Origin: Diploscapter coronatus
Taxonomy: Eukaryota > Nematoda > Chromadorea > Rhabditida > Rhabditidae
Length of the DNA stretch: 64,000 nt
Reading direction: 5' to 3'
NCBI GenBank assembly: GCA_964036155.1
Contig: OZ038423.1
Span: 73,237,249 to 73,301,248, forward strand
This document shows positions 1-13,617 of the stretch, piece after piece. The notes beneath the pieces are model-generated. The model searched no databases, was not told the DNA's origin, and was given only the letters and a program-made list of their open reading frames with translations. A program made the position numbers and the translations under genes. Numbering within the stretch: the first letter of the stretch is position 1; every line of letters starts with the position of its first letter.

Positions 1-3000
1 TGTTACTTCATATTGTTCCGTAGTTGAAGTGAAGTCAGCTGTTTTTTAGAATCGAACAAGAATGCAAAACGATGGTACGGAAGCGAGTGCTGCATAAAAA
101 CATATGGAAAGTCGCCACTTCGAATAAATAGGTGTCAATTAAATAGAGATGGGCAAATGTCAGAATATCTGAATAAAAGACTAACACAAGGGTATGACCC
201 TGTTTGGCACTTCATTGTTGTGTCTTCTTTAGAGCGAATGACCTGCACGTCTTTTTGTTCTGCTCAATTATTTCGTGCACATCCATATCAGTTTGTTGGA
301 GATTTTCTCACATCATAATGGAGGATGTTAACACAGAAATGGATGAGATATCTTTCCCACTCCATTTTTGCCCTATGTTGGAGGATAGATAGTGAATATT
401 GACTGAGATCTAGGCAAAAGGGCTCTTCTTCTACTGACCCCTGGCTTCCCGTCTTTTATTCTGCATTCTGTGCACACGTTTCTGTACGTGTCTATTATTC
501 GTGTCTCTAGCACATTGCGCAACACTCAACACGAACACGGCAATTTTGAGCAAGAGCATCATCATTTAGACAATCTGTAGCAATTTCAAGCATTAGAGCA
601 TATGGCGAGATTTAGAGAAATTTTGAACTGCACTTTTCTGTTACAATAGGATGATTGAATATATTCATCATCTTACCGCACATTTTCACCCCAGCACTTG
701 TTAGTTTTCCTCAAACAGGCATACCGTTAGTGAGAACTTGATGAATATCTATTGCTCAATACTTAAATTTGTTTATTTTCTCAGCTTTTGCAAAATTGTT
801 TATGTGCTTTTCAGTTTGTAATGCTCGTTCCCTAAGATAAAGAACACTGGTTGTTGTTTGTGGCAATTCATTGATAACTCGAACTGCTTTAAGACGACTG
901 GAAGAATGAAAAGACTGCAAGAGTGCAGTCGTCTTTTGGGAAGAGAACGATTGATAAGTCGTTTACGACAGACTTGAAGCGACGAAATGTGAACGAACAC
1001 TGCAAAGGAAGGCTGATGAAATTGGGAAAGTTTCAACGCCAGCCAAGACGGTTGTTGTCTTGTGTTGAAGGATAGAAAACACGAACGATACGACTGTCAA
1101 AGATAATTCATGCCTCATCCATGAAAGTGCATGTTTACAAAAAGCTTCTTGCAAATAATTTCGAACGGAGAAAGCGTCGATCCCAAAAGGTATCGAAAAT
1201 CGCGTCTGTACTTTACCTTACTTGTCTAATTTTTCAAAATCTGTACCTATACCTGTATACCTGCTCATACCCTAATTGCAAAAATTTTCGCTTATAGAAG
1301 CTCGAAGTTATTAATATAGATCTAAACTATACTTTTAGCCCGCCGCAGGCAAAGCTGATCTACAAATCTTAGTTTTTTCTTACTATAAGTGCAAAAAACA
1401 ATTTTGAAAATTTTCATAGCGTACCTGTACCTTGCCTGTTGGCATCCCTGAGAGAAAGGACAAAGACTAGATAGCTTTGTATTGCAGTGAGCAACAAAAA
1501 TAACGTTGAAACGATAAAGCCTGTGCAACTAATGTGTATTATTCATGTTTATCAAAATTTCTTTGAGCTTTCCGTATCGATGAAATAGACTTCACAAAAT
1601 AATAATAGTTACAAATGAATTTTGTGCTATTATTCATTGCATTTCTCCGAACGAAATTTTATGTAATGCGATTCGGAATTTTATGTCCGGTAAAGGAATG
1701 AGTCGATTTTGTTGAATTCAGAATGACCTAATATCGAATTTGCTCTTTGCACATCTAACACGTTATCAGGGAAAAATAGCTGTCAAATTTAATCTCTTCG
1801 TCTGTCAAATTGTACACTTTTATCGAAATGTCGTTAATTCAAAAATAACTTTACCGGTTAAGCCGATTAGATGTTGAAATGTTTTCGTGCAAATTTTATA
1901 AGATAACAAAGACATGGCGTATTTCTTGAAAAACATAAAGATTTACGTGAAATTATTATGTTAAAATTGATAATGAATCATTAAAGTTCGATCGATCAAC
2001 TTCATGAAGAGAAATAATACAAGTAGTACAGTTTAGCAAATTTCATAGATGCTTATTTGTAGACTCTTCCGTACGCGCAGCGCTATCAATCCACGCACAG
2101 GTCCAAAGGTCGACTGTTTATATTTGAACTATGCAAAAATAGATTATGAATATGAATGAATGAATGTACGAATGATATCTTTATCTTCCTGAGCTTCTTT
2201 TTGATTTATTATTCCATCTACTTTATGCAAATTATTTTCTTTTATATATTTTATGTGTATGCAAATAATATCTCACGCAGCTCACAATCTCGTGACGTAT
2301 TACGAACGAAGAACGATAGATAATGATGATGAGATAGAGAAGAGATGGGAAGGGATATGTTTGGAAGAGATTATAGTACAAAAGAGATCTATAAAATGCG
2401 AGAAATATGCAGAATTTGAGAGAAAGAAGATAGGAAATATACCAGGAAAAGAAGGCAGTATTGGAGGCCAGCCAAGGGTCAGCACAGATCTCGTGCTTGT
2501 GCACTTTGCACCGATCAAAATAATACTGTTTTTGGCAAATAGAGTGGAGTTGGATGAAAGTCCAGTTTATCCAACTTTTGTGTGTTTCTGTGAATGAGCT
2601 TTAAGTGAAATTTATAGGTTAAAGATCTTCATTTTTAACTGAACTTCAACTTTGGTTAAGATTGGTGATCGTTCTTTATAACTTCGTACTTCTTTCTGAT
2701 GAAAGAAAAACAACCATTTCAATTCATATGCCCTGAAAATCCTTGCAAGAATGTCATTTCATATGCATTTCCTGCGACTTTTCGCTGTTTCCACATCTCG
2801 CGATAATTGCTATCTCGTTTGTTTATATCCCCGTAAATTATCGTGGCTTATTTACGATCGTCCGCAAATCAAAAAGGCGTGGCGTTTTTGCATTGCGCAT
2901 TTCGCCAGTTGCCCATTGCAATAACTTTTACTGTTTTCATATTCTCGTTTGAGTTTTTACAGTAGTGGTGCACTATATCTAATATTTTTACTATAATTTT

Positions 3001-6000
3001 GTTCATTTATCTTTCTTCGTCTGTCATTTGGCTCGACATTTTCAATTTTTCATTTCAAAAATTAAAGTTTACCTGACTCTTATATACCTATGATCATTTA
3101 AAAAAATTATCTGGCTTCAATTTATCCATTTTCTAGAGCTACAAGTGTAGCTGCCCTTGATTTATTTTTCATGTTTTCGTACCCCCGTACTTCATTTCAC
3201 TTCGTTTCACCGTTTCCCATTTCCATCGCACATTTCATCAGCTTCGATTTCTCTTCCAACCACTTGTTTATTCCCATTCGATTGATGCAGAACACTCGGA
3301 AAGCGTCATGAAATACACGTGAATGTGGGCGATTTCCAGCCCAATTATAATTTTATCATCCCAGTCGTTTTTTCAAGAGCATCTTTCAACACTTAAGCGT
3401 TTTGTTCTGACTTTCTTTCAATCAGTGAAATTCAACGAAGATCTACGCAGAAACTGCCACATTTGCTTGTTCCATTTAATTGATGAAGTTCGACAAAACT
3501 GACACAAAGCGAGTAAATGAGTAATTCACGAAGTATTCCAACCGGCATTTATTTTCTAGGCTTATGCTTTGGAAAATAGGCTTTCTACCCAACTGTAATT
3601 CGTAATTCGTAAACTTTCCTTTTAGTTTCAATTTTCATTGACCAGTTTCTTTCATTCATACTTGAAAATTCTTCGATGCTTCTCCCCTTTCGTTAGAGAG
3701 TTAACTTGTGCGCATATTCGCATTTCGTATGCAGCTTGAGATGGAAATTGCTTATTGAGCGAGAAAAGATGCAGGGCTACGGTAGGCTGGGCAAAGTCCG
3801 ATTTTCCCATTGCATACAAGTGTACAGAGAACGATCGTAATTAGTAATTTCCTGAAATTCCTATCTTAGACATGGAATCGTATTTTCACGATAAATACAT
3901 TGTTTTGATTGGCTTTCCGATCGAATTGAAGCGAAGAATTAACGTTGAATATCGTAATTTTACCAGGAGAGCTTGCTTCATGACATACCGCTTTTTGGCT
4001 AATTTTTCACTAGTGAGTTTTCGAATTTCCTACTCATGGTTCTGTTCAGGACTTTCGCATTAGTCATCATCTACATCTCATTTCAGTTGGTAAAATTTTT
4101 CAACTATCAAAATCCATCTTTTATTATGTTCCCCAAAAGTCCCCAAAACTTTACGAAACGTATCAAGTCTAAAAATTGCCTCGGATTTCATCATATCCGT
4201 TGATCCGCTGCATTTTTCGGTGTTTACTTGATGATTTCTAAAGTTTGCCTCTTCTGCCGGGCTGCTGCTGGTTGTGAGAGTGGAGTGAGTGGGTTCGTCT
4301 TGGGAACGCCTGCTTTGATACAACAACCCAGGAGCAGTGATTTATCTTTAAAGATACGACCGATAGCGAGAGACCGCAGGGAAGAGAAAGGGAATAGGAT
4401 GCATATTTTCGATTGTCGATGGTAGAAGTCCAAAGAATAGGCCTGCACGATTCACATGAAACACATGGGATGGCGACCGTATGGCTTGTATGCAGGTATA
4501 GAAATGTCAACGATATTTTCGGCGTGATCTTCGTTAGAACTGAAAAATTTCTTATTTATCAAAGGAAGTTGGCATTTTTCAAGAATTTGGTGAATTTTGC
4601 ATCACACACAAAAGCAGCGAACTTTTAAAATATTGAGTTTATTTGCTGTATTCCAAATTTCTAAGTATCGAATTGTGTTAAAAATACACATGACATTTGA
4701 GAATTTCTGGCAAAAATACTCAATTTTCAGTCAACCACTCGCAGTTCTTTCACCTTCTAAAATTCGTACAAAATCCCGTGTGTTGGCGCTGCAAAATCCC
4801 CCTTATTCCCTTCTGAACTAATGAAGTCTGCCTTGTGACTTTCACGTGAATAGGAACACCGTATACCCGGGACACTGGATGAATGGGGGACACCGAGGCC
4901 TTGCTGGCTGGTGCGTCCCTGCCTCACATTACATCAGCATTCATTCGACACATTCCGAATTGCGTACTTTCTTCTTCTGACCCACCCCTTCTCCATTTCT
5001 TCTGATTGTAGTAAAAATACAAAGGAAAAGGGCAAATGAATGAAGTACCGTCAAATGTGATGCAACCTGAATCGAGAAAGCAAAACAAAACAAACACCGC
5101 GAATACTGTGAATTACGCAATGACAAAATTGGTCATGATGTAGGTAAAATTAGGCGGTATTTTTGAAATTGGATTTGAGACATTTTGTTGCAATGTCGAC
5201 TAAGGAATGCAACAATCTCGAACATACCTAGACAGGACTTAAGCCAAATTCTCCTTGCGTACCCCCTCTTTTATAATTTTTCGCTCTCGCTGAAAGTCTG
5301 TCTAGATCTGATTGTCTGATTAACCCCATATATTCGTGAATCTGGATAAAAGTGGATAGATATGCGAAGTCCAACTTTCTAAGAGTTTATTAACAGAATG
5401 AAATTAGATTATTCCATTGGTTTTTTCAACTGACCCTCATTATTACTTTCGTACTTTCTGTTTTGATTTGATTTGATAATAGCCTCCAGCCTCTGGTAGC
5501 AGTGTGAAAGGAGAAGCACTCTCGACAGAGATCAACCACGTCGTTTACAAATGATTTCTCACAATCAACTGAAGTGATGCAAGCATCTGACACTCTTCCT
5601 CTCGATTCACGGGTTTCAAATGTGAACTTTGACGCCGAACGCACCAAATATCAATAATAAGTAGTTGGTTTCGCGTGTCATTTCCCCTATCACTAAATTT
5701 GGATTCAATCATTTCGCCATTTCCTAATTGTCGAGCAAAAAGCACAAATTCGTGACATGGATGAATTTCGACGCAAAACAGTTATTTTTGAATGCCAAAG
5801 AACGTCCATAATTCAGACATTATCACGTATTTTGAAATATGAAATGCGAAACTCAATGGTACTGTAGTTGTAGTGAGATAGAAATGTTCGTTTCTCCGCG
5901 TTCTTTTTATTTTAGTTATTCAGTCTCGTAGTTGTTGGCTAGAATTGAGGTTGCACCTGTTTGGCTACTTTATTATTCAATGTTATGACTATAAGTTTGT

Positions 6001-9000
6001 CAAATCAACTATCAGAGATTTAGTTATGTCTTGAGTAAACATATAATTTTCCTCTGAAATTCTGTGAATTCTCGAAATGTTACAATTTGCCCGAAGCCTA
6101 AATAATTTCTTGCATTGTTTTGTGGTCATTCAATCGAATTGACACTCGTCAAAACACAGAAGGAAAGATGGAAATTAGATATACAAGACTATAGTGTGCG
6201 ATGCATTCATTCACGTGCCGACGGCATGAAAACGGAAAGAAGAGCGGAAGACGGAAAGGAATATAATTAGAAATGAAGAGTGGAAAAGAAGCAGAAAAGG
6301 AGAAATAGCATTGAAGGAGATAATGGCAGGTAGAAATAGTATGGAGAAGAGATGCAGACATTGAGTGGGAGAGGAAAATAGTGCATTTATCTTGTTCAGG
6401 TTTAATTTTCTTTCTTCTCTTCCTCTTCTACCGAAGGGACAAAGTGTTTTACGCGATGCAAAACACTTTTAGGCAAATATGATAACGCAAAACTGAAAAT
6501 GATTATCGCAAATGCAGAAGCCTCAGAAATTCTCCATGTACTGAGGTATGGAAATTGAAAACCGACCGTATTATTCTCTTGGTAAAAATTCCAAGCCGAA
6601 ACACTTGATAAACTGGTATTTCGAAATTTGCAACGGAAAATGATAAACTTGGAGATTGGTGATGATATTTGAAAACGTAAACAGCGATTTTTGCAAATTG
6701 AAGAAACAATTTTTATCCTCTTCAACATTTTATGAATGAGATATTTTCCCTGAAATTCATTTATCGTTTCGAAAAAAAAAAAGATTTTATTAACTCGCAC
6801 TTGTCACGAGTATTGCCGTTTTTAGATTTTCAGTCATTTGCAATGTGGTCAATAAGGTTGGACCTTTTTTTCGAAGAACTGTTTACCTGATCAAGGTTTC
6901 CATGATCTGCAGTAATTCACCGTTTCTTCGCTAGATACAATTTTCAAAAACGCCTTGACGAGTGGAGGGAGTGGATGAGTGAGAATGAAGAGCGACGGAT
7001 GACGGGTGTGAGTCTTGTCACGCTGTAAATCAACACAACTAGAGAACTGGGGGAAATGACAGGAGAAGTGCATGTGAACTGTATCAAAGCTGAAGGCGAA
7101 AGGGAGGAAGTTCACATGCACGCGAGGGACCGCAAGTGCTGTGCGTTTAACTATCATTGAAAGGCATCAGCGCAGCAGCAAGCAATTCGTCTTCTAGCAG
7201 AGCGACTGCTGCGTACAACCGCAGCGGACTTTGTTCCCTCTCCCCTTCCCTTCTTTTCTTCAATGATCATTCTCCTTATCACTAACCATTTTGCTATCAG
7301 TTTTATCAATTCTGATGCAACCACTTCAATTCAGCTACTTTATGACTAATTAACCGGTAATTATCCCCACATACTTTGTCCTTAAGTTGATCTCTAATGA
7401 TCGACGAAAAGTGATGCAAATTTATGACTAACCAAAAAATCGAAGCAGTTTTGCGTGCAGATAAACTTTATCAAATGCTCATCGAATGAAGTTCCACCTC
7501 CAAAATGATTCATTTTTGTTTTTCACGAAAATTTAGATGATTTATGAAAAGCTGATGCAAATCATAATGAGAATGGTACGGAGGTTTTTTTTTCTGTGTC
7601 ACATTAAATTTGGTCAACAGTGATCAGTCTGATGCAATTTTGCGTTTGACCGGGGCATCCCTTCCTTGACAAATTCCTCAGTTTTGAAGCTAGAACACTA
7701 TCAGTAACATTCCGAAAATTTGTAAACTGACTCAAAGTTTGCAAATTTTAAAAGAAAGATTACACAAGCATAGTAATCCAAGAAGAGTCGTAATAAATTT
7801 TGAAAATACCGTAATTATTCCAATAGGAGGGTATCCCCAAATGCTAGAACTACCCATTACCCAACCCAGATTATCTCAGGAAGTGCTTTATAATGTTCTT
7901 TGGAGTGTGTAGAGTGGATTAAGTTTCGATTTGAAGTAATTACGATCATTAAAAGAAAAATGATGGTTTGAAAATTTCGAATGTTCCGAAAATAGAAGGG
8001 CATATCCTTTTATTAGAATAAATACAGTATCTATTTTCGCTGTTTGTTTTCTAAAATAACCTATCCACAAAAATAGATTCTCAAAAATAAATATCAGCGA
8101 ATTAGCTACGCGTCAGAATCACGAATGTTTTGTTGTCGTTCGACCTAATCTGATTACAAATATTTTCGAGTCAGTCAAAATCAGCTACACGATGCATTTG
8201 ATTTCTTTACTTCTTTCGAAGGTCTGACAATCAAAATTCGTCGTTTATCGCGACGATTTTCCTCATTTTATCACTGAAATGCGCATCTATACTCTCAGAG
8301 TTCTGTACACGTGACAGGCTGATTGACAGGTAATCAGCATGAAATAAATAAACAAAGCAATATTTTCTTTGAAACAGATTTTTCTTTTCTAATTGAAGCG
8401 ACCATTAGTGGCTAGAATCTAGCTGATAAATCATCATTCTTGCTTCTTCAAATTATGAAATTTTCAACCTCCCGCTAGGATTCTATCTCTTTCATCCTGA
8501 TCTAACTTTCATCATATCGGAAACATGAAAACTGTCGATTTACATTTTGATATTTTCGGAATTTTTCACGCTCCAAATAATAATGACTACTTCATGTTCA
8601 CGTGTTATATCGTTCGAATTCCTCGCTCTTTCCGACCCTTTATTCCTCCAAATCACGTTGTTTTGCCTCTCCAAGTTGCTCATCACAAACACCTAATTCG
8701 ATAGCAAACGCTCGTGAATTAATCAAAATTACCGCCATAAACAATATGAGAAACCAATGTCAGTCATCTTGAAACAGTGTCTTTTCTTATTGTTTTATTT
8801 TTGGACAAAGTCGATTCTTTGCTATCTTTTCATGATCTGATTTTCAAAGAAGGGCTTATTTATTCACCTTTTGTTTAAATTCGTTTATTTTCGTGTCTTC
8901 CACATTTTCGCCATGCGCAATTTAATTCAATCAATTCGACTTATTATCGAATTCCCTTATTTACTGTTAACAGCCAAAATGTCCTGATTGGCATGCAAAT

Positions 9001-11485
9001 CCAGTTCTTTGTTATCGATTATTCTATGAAATAGCCACAAAACACAGATCACTCTTCTAGAATCTCAATTAGATTTTCATTGGAAATGTTGAACCGACCT
9101 TCTACCTTCGCAACTTCTCGATGTACGGTTGAACTTTCTAGTTTCTTTCATCTGGCGAGAAATAGCACGAAATTCTGCCTTTAATTATCTTTGTTTTTGA
9201 AAATTTGTTGCAATTTTTTTATCAATGATATATTGTATTTTAAAAGAATGAAAATTAGAAAAAAAAAAATCTCGGAATTTTGCTCCCGTCTGTTTCTCAA
9301 TCCCAAAGGATCTTTTGAAAGATTTCTTCGTTGATACTTTTAACTTTCGGCTCTTGTTTGGCACGAATAGCCGCGTATCGAATTGAAAAACGGGGAAAAG
9401 ATGATTTTTGGGATTGTGCGTACTTTGAATTGCTACGTGGACTTTTGCCCCTCGAACTGCCCGTGAAATACTCAGCCTTCTAATCTATCGACTGGCAGGC
9501 AAAGAGTGAAGAAATTGAGAAATGAAGAACTACGGGGATGCCCTGGTTGAACTATGAATTCTCCCACTTACTGCTGAGAGAAGCTCGAAAAATCACTCCC
9601 CAATGATTAATGATAGCAACCCCAAAACCCCCTATCATCTACCAGAATTTCATTCACGAACTTTGCAATCTTCGAAAAGAACCGAAATTTTCCGAGAAAC
9701 CGATAACAAATCACTTGCACCGAACGATAAGTGGCGACGTTTTTCCATACTTTTTCGAGCTTCAAACCTCCAAACAAGCTTCTTCTTTATCAGTGTTTTT
9801 ATCTGAGAAATGCACACGAAATTTTACCCCCGTTTTCGCTGCATTTTCATCGAAAATTCTCGATTCTCTTTGCTCTTTGACAGGTGGTGGACATTGGTGA
9901 GAATCTTTTGAAATTTCCTTGTTGATTTTTGGAGAAAATTGAATTTTGCTTTTGGAGGGACGGAAATTTATAATTTGAGATGGTTCGCCAAAAATAAGGA
10001 TGATTGATGGGATGAATTAGTGAGCCGAAACCACGTGGTGGTTCGGATATAATAGGATTTTCGGTATCTAAAACGGCTTTTGAGTTCTATCTTTTATCGT
10101 GCAGTGATAATGATAGCCGTGTGTTCCCTTATTGCATTTTTATAAACCGCTGAAAATCGGGGAGTTTTTATGAGCGGCCCGCTACCAGGCAAGAAGTCGT
10201 CAGTGATTCTCTCCGATTTCAGGGTCATTTCAATTTCCGAAACGAAACGGGGCTGAATAATTCCTTTTCATTGCGAAGTTATCACCCTTATCACACTTAT
10301 TAGAACTGTTACTGCTGTCAAATCATTATGAGAAGTGATAATGTGGTTGAAGATAGATAGCCAACAGATCCAAAACAGGAAATGACTAAATTCAGTTAGG
10401 GCGGTGATCTTTTCATGAAACTAAAACTGATCTGCCGAATTTCGAATTCGAAAGATCCACATCAGATTCAGTTCTTTTGTTTGGAGGAGATCATAATCTA
10501 GAAGTTCTGGAATTCCTATGGAGAATTTATAAAGCAGAAATGGGAGAACGAATGAATATGATCTTTGAGCAAATTAGGAATTTTGAGAATGAAGTTCCTC
10601 ACTTCATAATTCTTGGTACCAATTATTGAAGAAGGGAAATTAGTTAGGAGAAAGTTTGGGATTTTGACTAGTTGTAAATTGGTTTCGGAAGAGTGAAGTT
10701 TGAAATTGGAATTGGGTTTTACATGGGTCCGAATCAGAACTTTGTGATTTTCAGAATAGAAATTCCGAAGGTTCGATCTTTCGTCGAAACTACTTTGACA
10801 AAATATAACTTGTTTCATACCATCACTCCAATCTGACGAAATCTTCTCATGAGCCAGGGATTATCTCAAATTCTGGCCTCAGATCAAAGAGCCTTCCTCT
10901 AATCATTCTCTAATCGAGCCCAGATCGATATATTTGGGTGTAATCTATATCCTTGCTTTGCACTCGCTTTGTTTCTGCCATTTTATCCTTTCTTCGCACT
11001 CTTCGAGATAAACATCGGACTATCTTTCATCTCTTTATTCAAAAATCTTGGTCTCTGTGACTATTATTCACATGACGTTCAGCAGATTTGATGTATTTAG
11101 TAGGAACCTTTGAAAAACTTTGACACTAACATCGGATAGATTACAGATATCTGAAGATTCGTTTAGATCCCTAAACATCGATTCTCTAAGGTTTCTCTTC
11201 AGTTTCATACGATTTCATATGTAATGCACTAAAATCTTTACTCTTTTCATGCCGAAATTTCACCATTTCAAAGACAGTATCGTATCCTTCCATCGCACAT
11301 TAAAATGAGTAGGCGTGGCTTGCTTCAAGCCCTGGATTCAGCTCGTTTTCAGGTGCAGATCCTCCTCTATTCCTTTTCATTGCACCCACTTTGCCTCTCG
11401 TCCTCTTTCTCTCTCGTCTCTAGTCACAATGGGCGTGGCTTCCCCTGTGTTCTTTGTCCCTTCCCTTTTCCCTCCCTCTTTCCTC
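1..11485. other. Long stretch with no supportable gene
   Basis: About 11.5 kb in which I find no chain of exons with compatible phases, no recognisable protein motif and no RNA gene. Open frames of 60-130 codons occur on both strands, but they are T-rich or A-rich, overlap one another and show no domain. It could be the upstream regulatory region of the gene starting at 11698, or an intron of a gene lying outside the window. The only local structure I noticed is a cluster of four TGATGCAA octamers at 7313-7637, listed separately. Confidence 0.5.
7313..7637. promoter_or_regulatory. Cluster of four TGATGCAA octamers
   Basis: The octamer TGATGCAA occurs at 7313-7320, 7412-7419, 7553-7560 and 7630-7637, all in the same orientation. 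The motif resembles bZIP/C-EBP composite sites (TGATGCAAT in vertebrates), which is known biology of those factors. That it acts here is inference only. No gene is nearby, so a target cannot be assigned. Confidence 0.15.
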
Positions 11486-11493
11486 TATAAAAG
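11486..11493 (+). promoter_or_regulatory. TATA box of the gene at 11698
   Basis: TATAAAAG follows a pyrimidine-rich tract and is followed by a GC-rich stretch. It lies about 205 bp upstream of the first ATG of the three-exon gene, leaving room for an ordinary untranslated leader starting near 11515-11525. A sharp TATA element with a leader is consistent with a cell-type-restricted gene. Confidence 0.5.
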
Positions 11494-11697
11494 CGGCCCC
11501 CAGCCCTGTGCTGCCCCTCTAGTAGACCAAGAGACTTACCTCTCAACTACACACACACATACACCAATTCGTGTTTTTCTCGTTCACTATTTTCACGTGA
11601 ACCGTTCCTCGGAAATTTGCATTTATTCAGCTTGAATACTTCTCAACGCTATTCGAACTTGACTCCCAAGGAAGTTCGTTAATTCTCTAAATTTGCG

Positions 11698-13617
11698 ATG
11701 GAAATCCACACTCGACAGCCGACGACCTTCCAAGTCGGACCTTCCACAAGTCAAGCACAGCAGAAACGAGAGGTATTGCTTATTTTTTCTTTCAATTTTC
11801 CTGTTTTTAAAGCTCATTCAAGTTTCCTAATCAGTGCATAGCATCTTCATGCGCTTCACACATGAATAGTTCAGCCATCTAGCGAATATTATTCACTTTA
11901 CCCAAACATTAGATTCTCTTGTTCTGGCCTTTCTCAATAAATATGTGTCGTTCTTTAGAAGTTCCCGTTACCATAGCTCCTGCTCATGCGTTCTTCATTA
12001 TTCATACTGTATACTCTGCCTAACAAATTCTTCAATAGTTTTGCTATTCCATCGTTTTCTTTTCGATCAGAACAAACGACCTTCCTTTCTTCTTTTGTTG
12101 AAGTCTAGGTGTGACTTTCATGAGACCTGAATCTGAAGAAAGATAAACTTTACTTTCACCAGAATGGTGATATCACAATTGATTACTTTTCGAAAATCTC
12201 TAAAAAAAATTATAAAAGAACCAAAGAGAAGCCCCATTACCGTTTCTCCCTGTTGCATTTCATCGCTCATCCTCTTTGTCGATTCCTATTCATTCATTTG
12301 CTTCTTTTTCGTTTTTCCTTTATCATCCTTCGCATTTCTCCTTCCTATTTTCCTTTACATTTTTCTGTCGCAGTTTCAATTTCTCCTTTAGCATTCATTT
12401 TTGCTAATATTCAATCCGTTGCTTTATCCATTCGATTGACTCTATTTGGTCCGCACGCGAGGCGATTCAACCAAGTCATGATGTGAGGGGACGCAAAAGA
12501 AGAAGAGTTAGTTTTGAAGACAAAAGGAGAGCTCGTATTAAAACTTTCATAATTCCTGAAACTTCTTCAACCTGCACGCTATTTTTCAATGCCAACTCAG
12601 CGAGTCACAATTTTTGTTGTGTTTAATTCCTCATTGAATTGAAAAATGATGAACCTTCTAAATGTTTCGATTTCAGATGCCCAGCTCAGTGCAACTCCGT
12701 CAACAGCAGCACCTCCTCGCAGTGGCAGTAATTTCCCGACTCCACAGGTGGTGCGTCCAACTCTTCTGGATGACAGTGCTCTGCGTGATTGGTGTGGTGG
12801 GCGACGAAAAATCCACATTCTCATTCGAGTTCCTTCCTCATCGATACGTTCAAAACGGCTCCAGCACAGGCTCTGGCAATGGTGCTGTGAAATTGAGGAA
12901 ACGACATACTTTGGCGGACATTGAAAATAAGGTAGGCATTTTTCTTTTATATCTTTTAATTTCGTCCAAATTAGTTTATCGTTATTTGTAGTTCTTTCAT
13001 GAACCTGAATTTTGCTAATTCTCCAATATTATTCTGAAGGTGCTCATAAATTATCATTTTCCTTCCATCCAAAAATCCTCTTCCCAATTTTTCGAAGAGA
13101 ATTTTGCTAATTCAGCAAAAATGCGCTGATAAAAATCGATGCGTTTATCGATAAGCTGGAAGAGAAGAATTGAAGCTAGAGAGAAGGCAGAAAATGAAGA
13201 AATAAAGGGGGATTCCAAGGAGCTAGAGAAACACGCAGAGATGAGTGATTATGAAAGGCCTTGTAGAGAAAGACTAACACAAACATGTTTTTATCATTCT
13301 CCTCTCACCCCCAAGATAAACGATGTCAATCTGAATCGGAATCTGAATCTTCTCACCACAATCGGCCTACTTATCGATTTATGAATTACTGAAAAACGAA
13401 AATATCATTCGATCTTGAGAAGTTGATCTTCATGATAAAATTACGAAAATAAATCGGCAGAAATTAAAAAAAACATAAATTTCAGCTGCTCCGTCACCTA
13501 ACATCTCCAATGTTGGCTACCTTCCGACCAGTTTTTCGCCACTCTCAGAAACGACGTCAAGCTTCTCGACCGCCGTCGCCACAGCTTTTCGATATTCTGG
13601 AAGAGGACACTTGCTAA
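11698..13617 (+). CDS. Candidate secreted/membrane peptide precursor, 153 aa, family unrecognised
   Basis: Three exons close in phase: 11698-11772, 12677-12931 and 13486-13617 (25, 85 and 43 codons plus stop), with donors GTATTG and GTAGGC and TTTCAG acceptors. Residues about 49-67 form a hydrophobic segment (FWMTVLCVIGVVG) that could be a late signal peptide or signal anchor. If the second exon's own ATG were the start, this segment would begin near residue 24-30, a better signal peptide position. After it come a Gly/Ser-rich stretch, then a basic KLRKR at the start of a 30-residue segment (HTLADIENK through FRHSQ) that ends at KRR, then a Ser/Pro tail ending in a lone Cys. Dibasic sites on both sides of an amphipathic segment are what prohormone convertases cut, so a peptide-hormone precursor is possible. 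I do not recognise the family; an ordinary type II membrane protein is the alternative. The splice model is strong, the function weak. Confidence 0.6.

Noticed and set aside
2253..2597. 114-codon plus-strand frame
   Set aside because: The purine-rich composition explains the open frame on both strands, and there are no domains, splice partners or start signal.
6402..6800. 132-codon minus-strand frame
   Set aside because: It begins in a poly-A/T run and ends in an acidic/basic simple stretch, with no family features and no neighbouring exons.
9603..9900. Two overlapping plus-strand frames of 67 and 96 codons
   Set aside because: The two frames compete over the same bases, neither has a recognisable motif, and no splice chain extends them.
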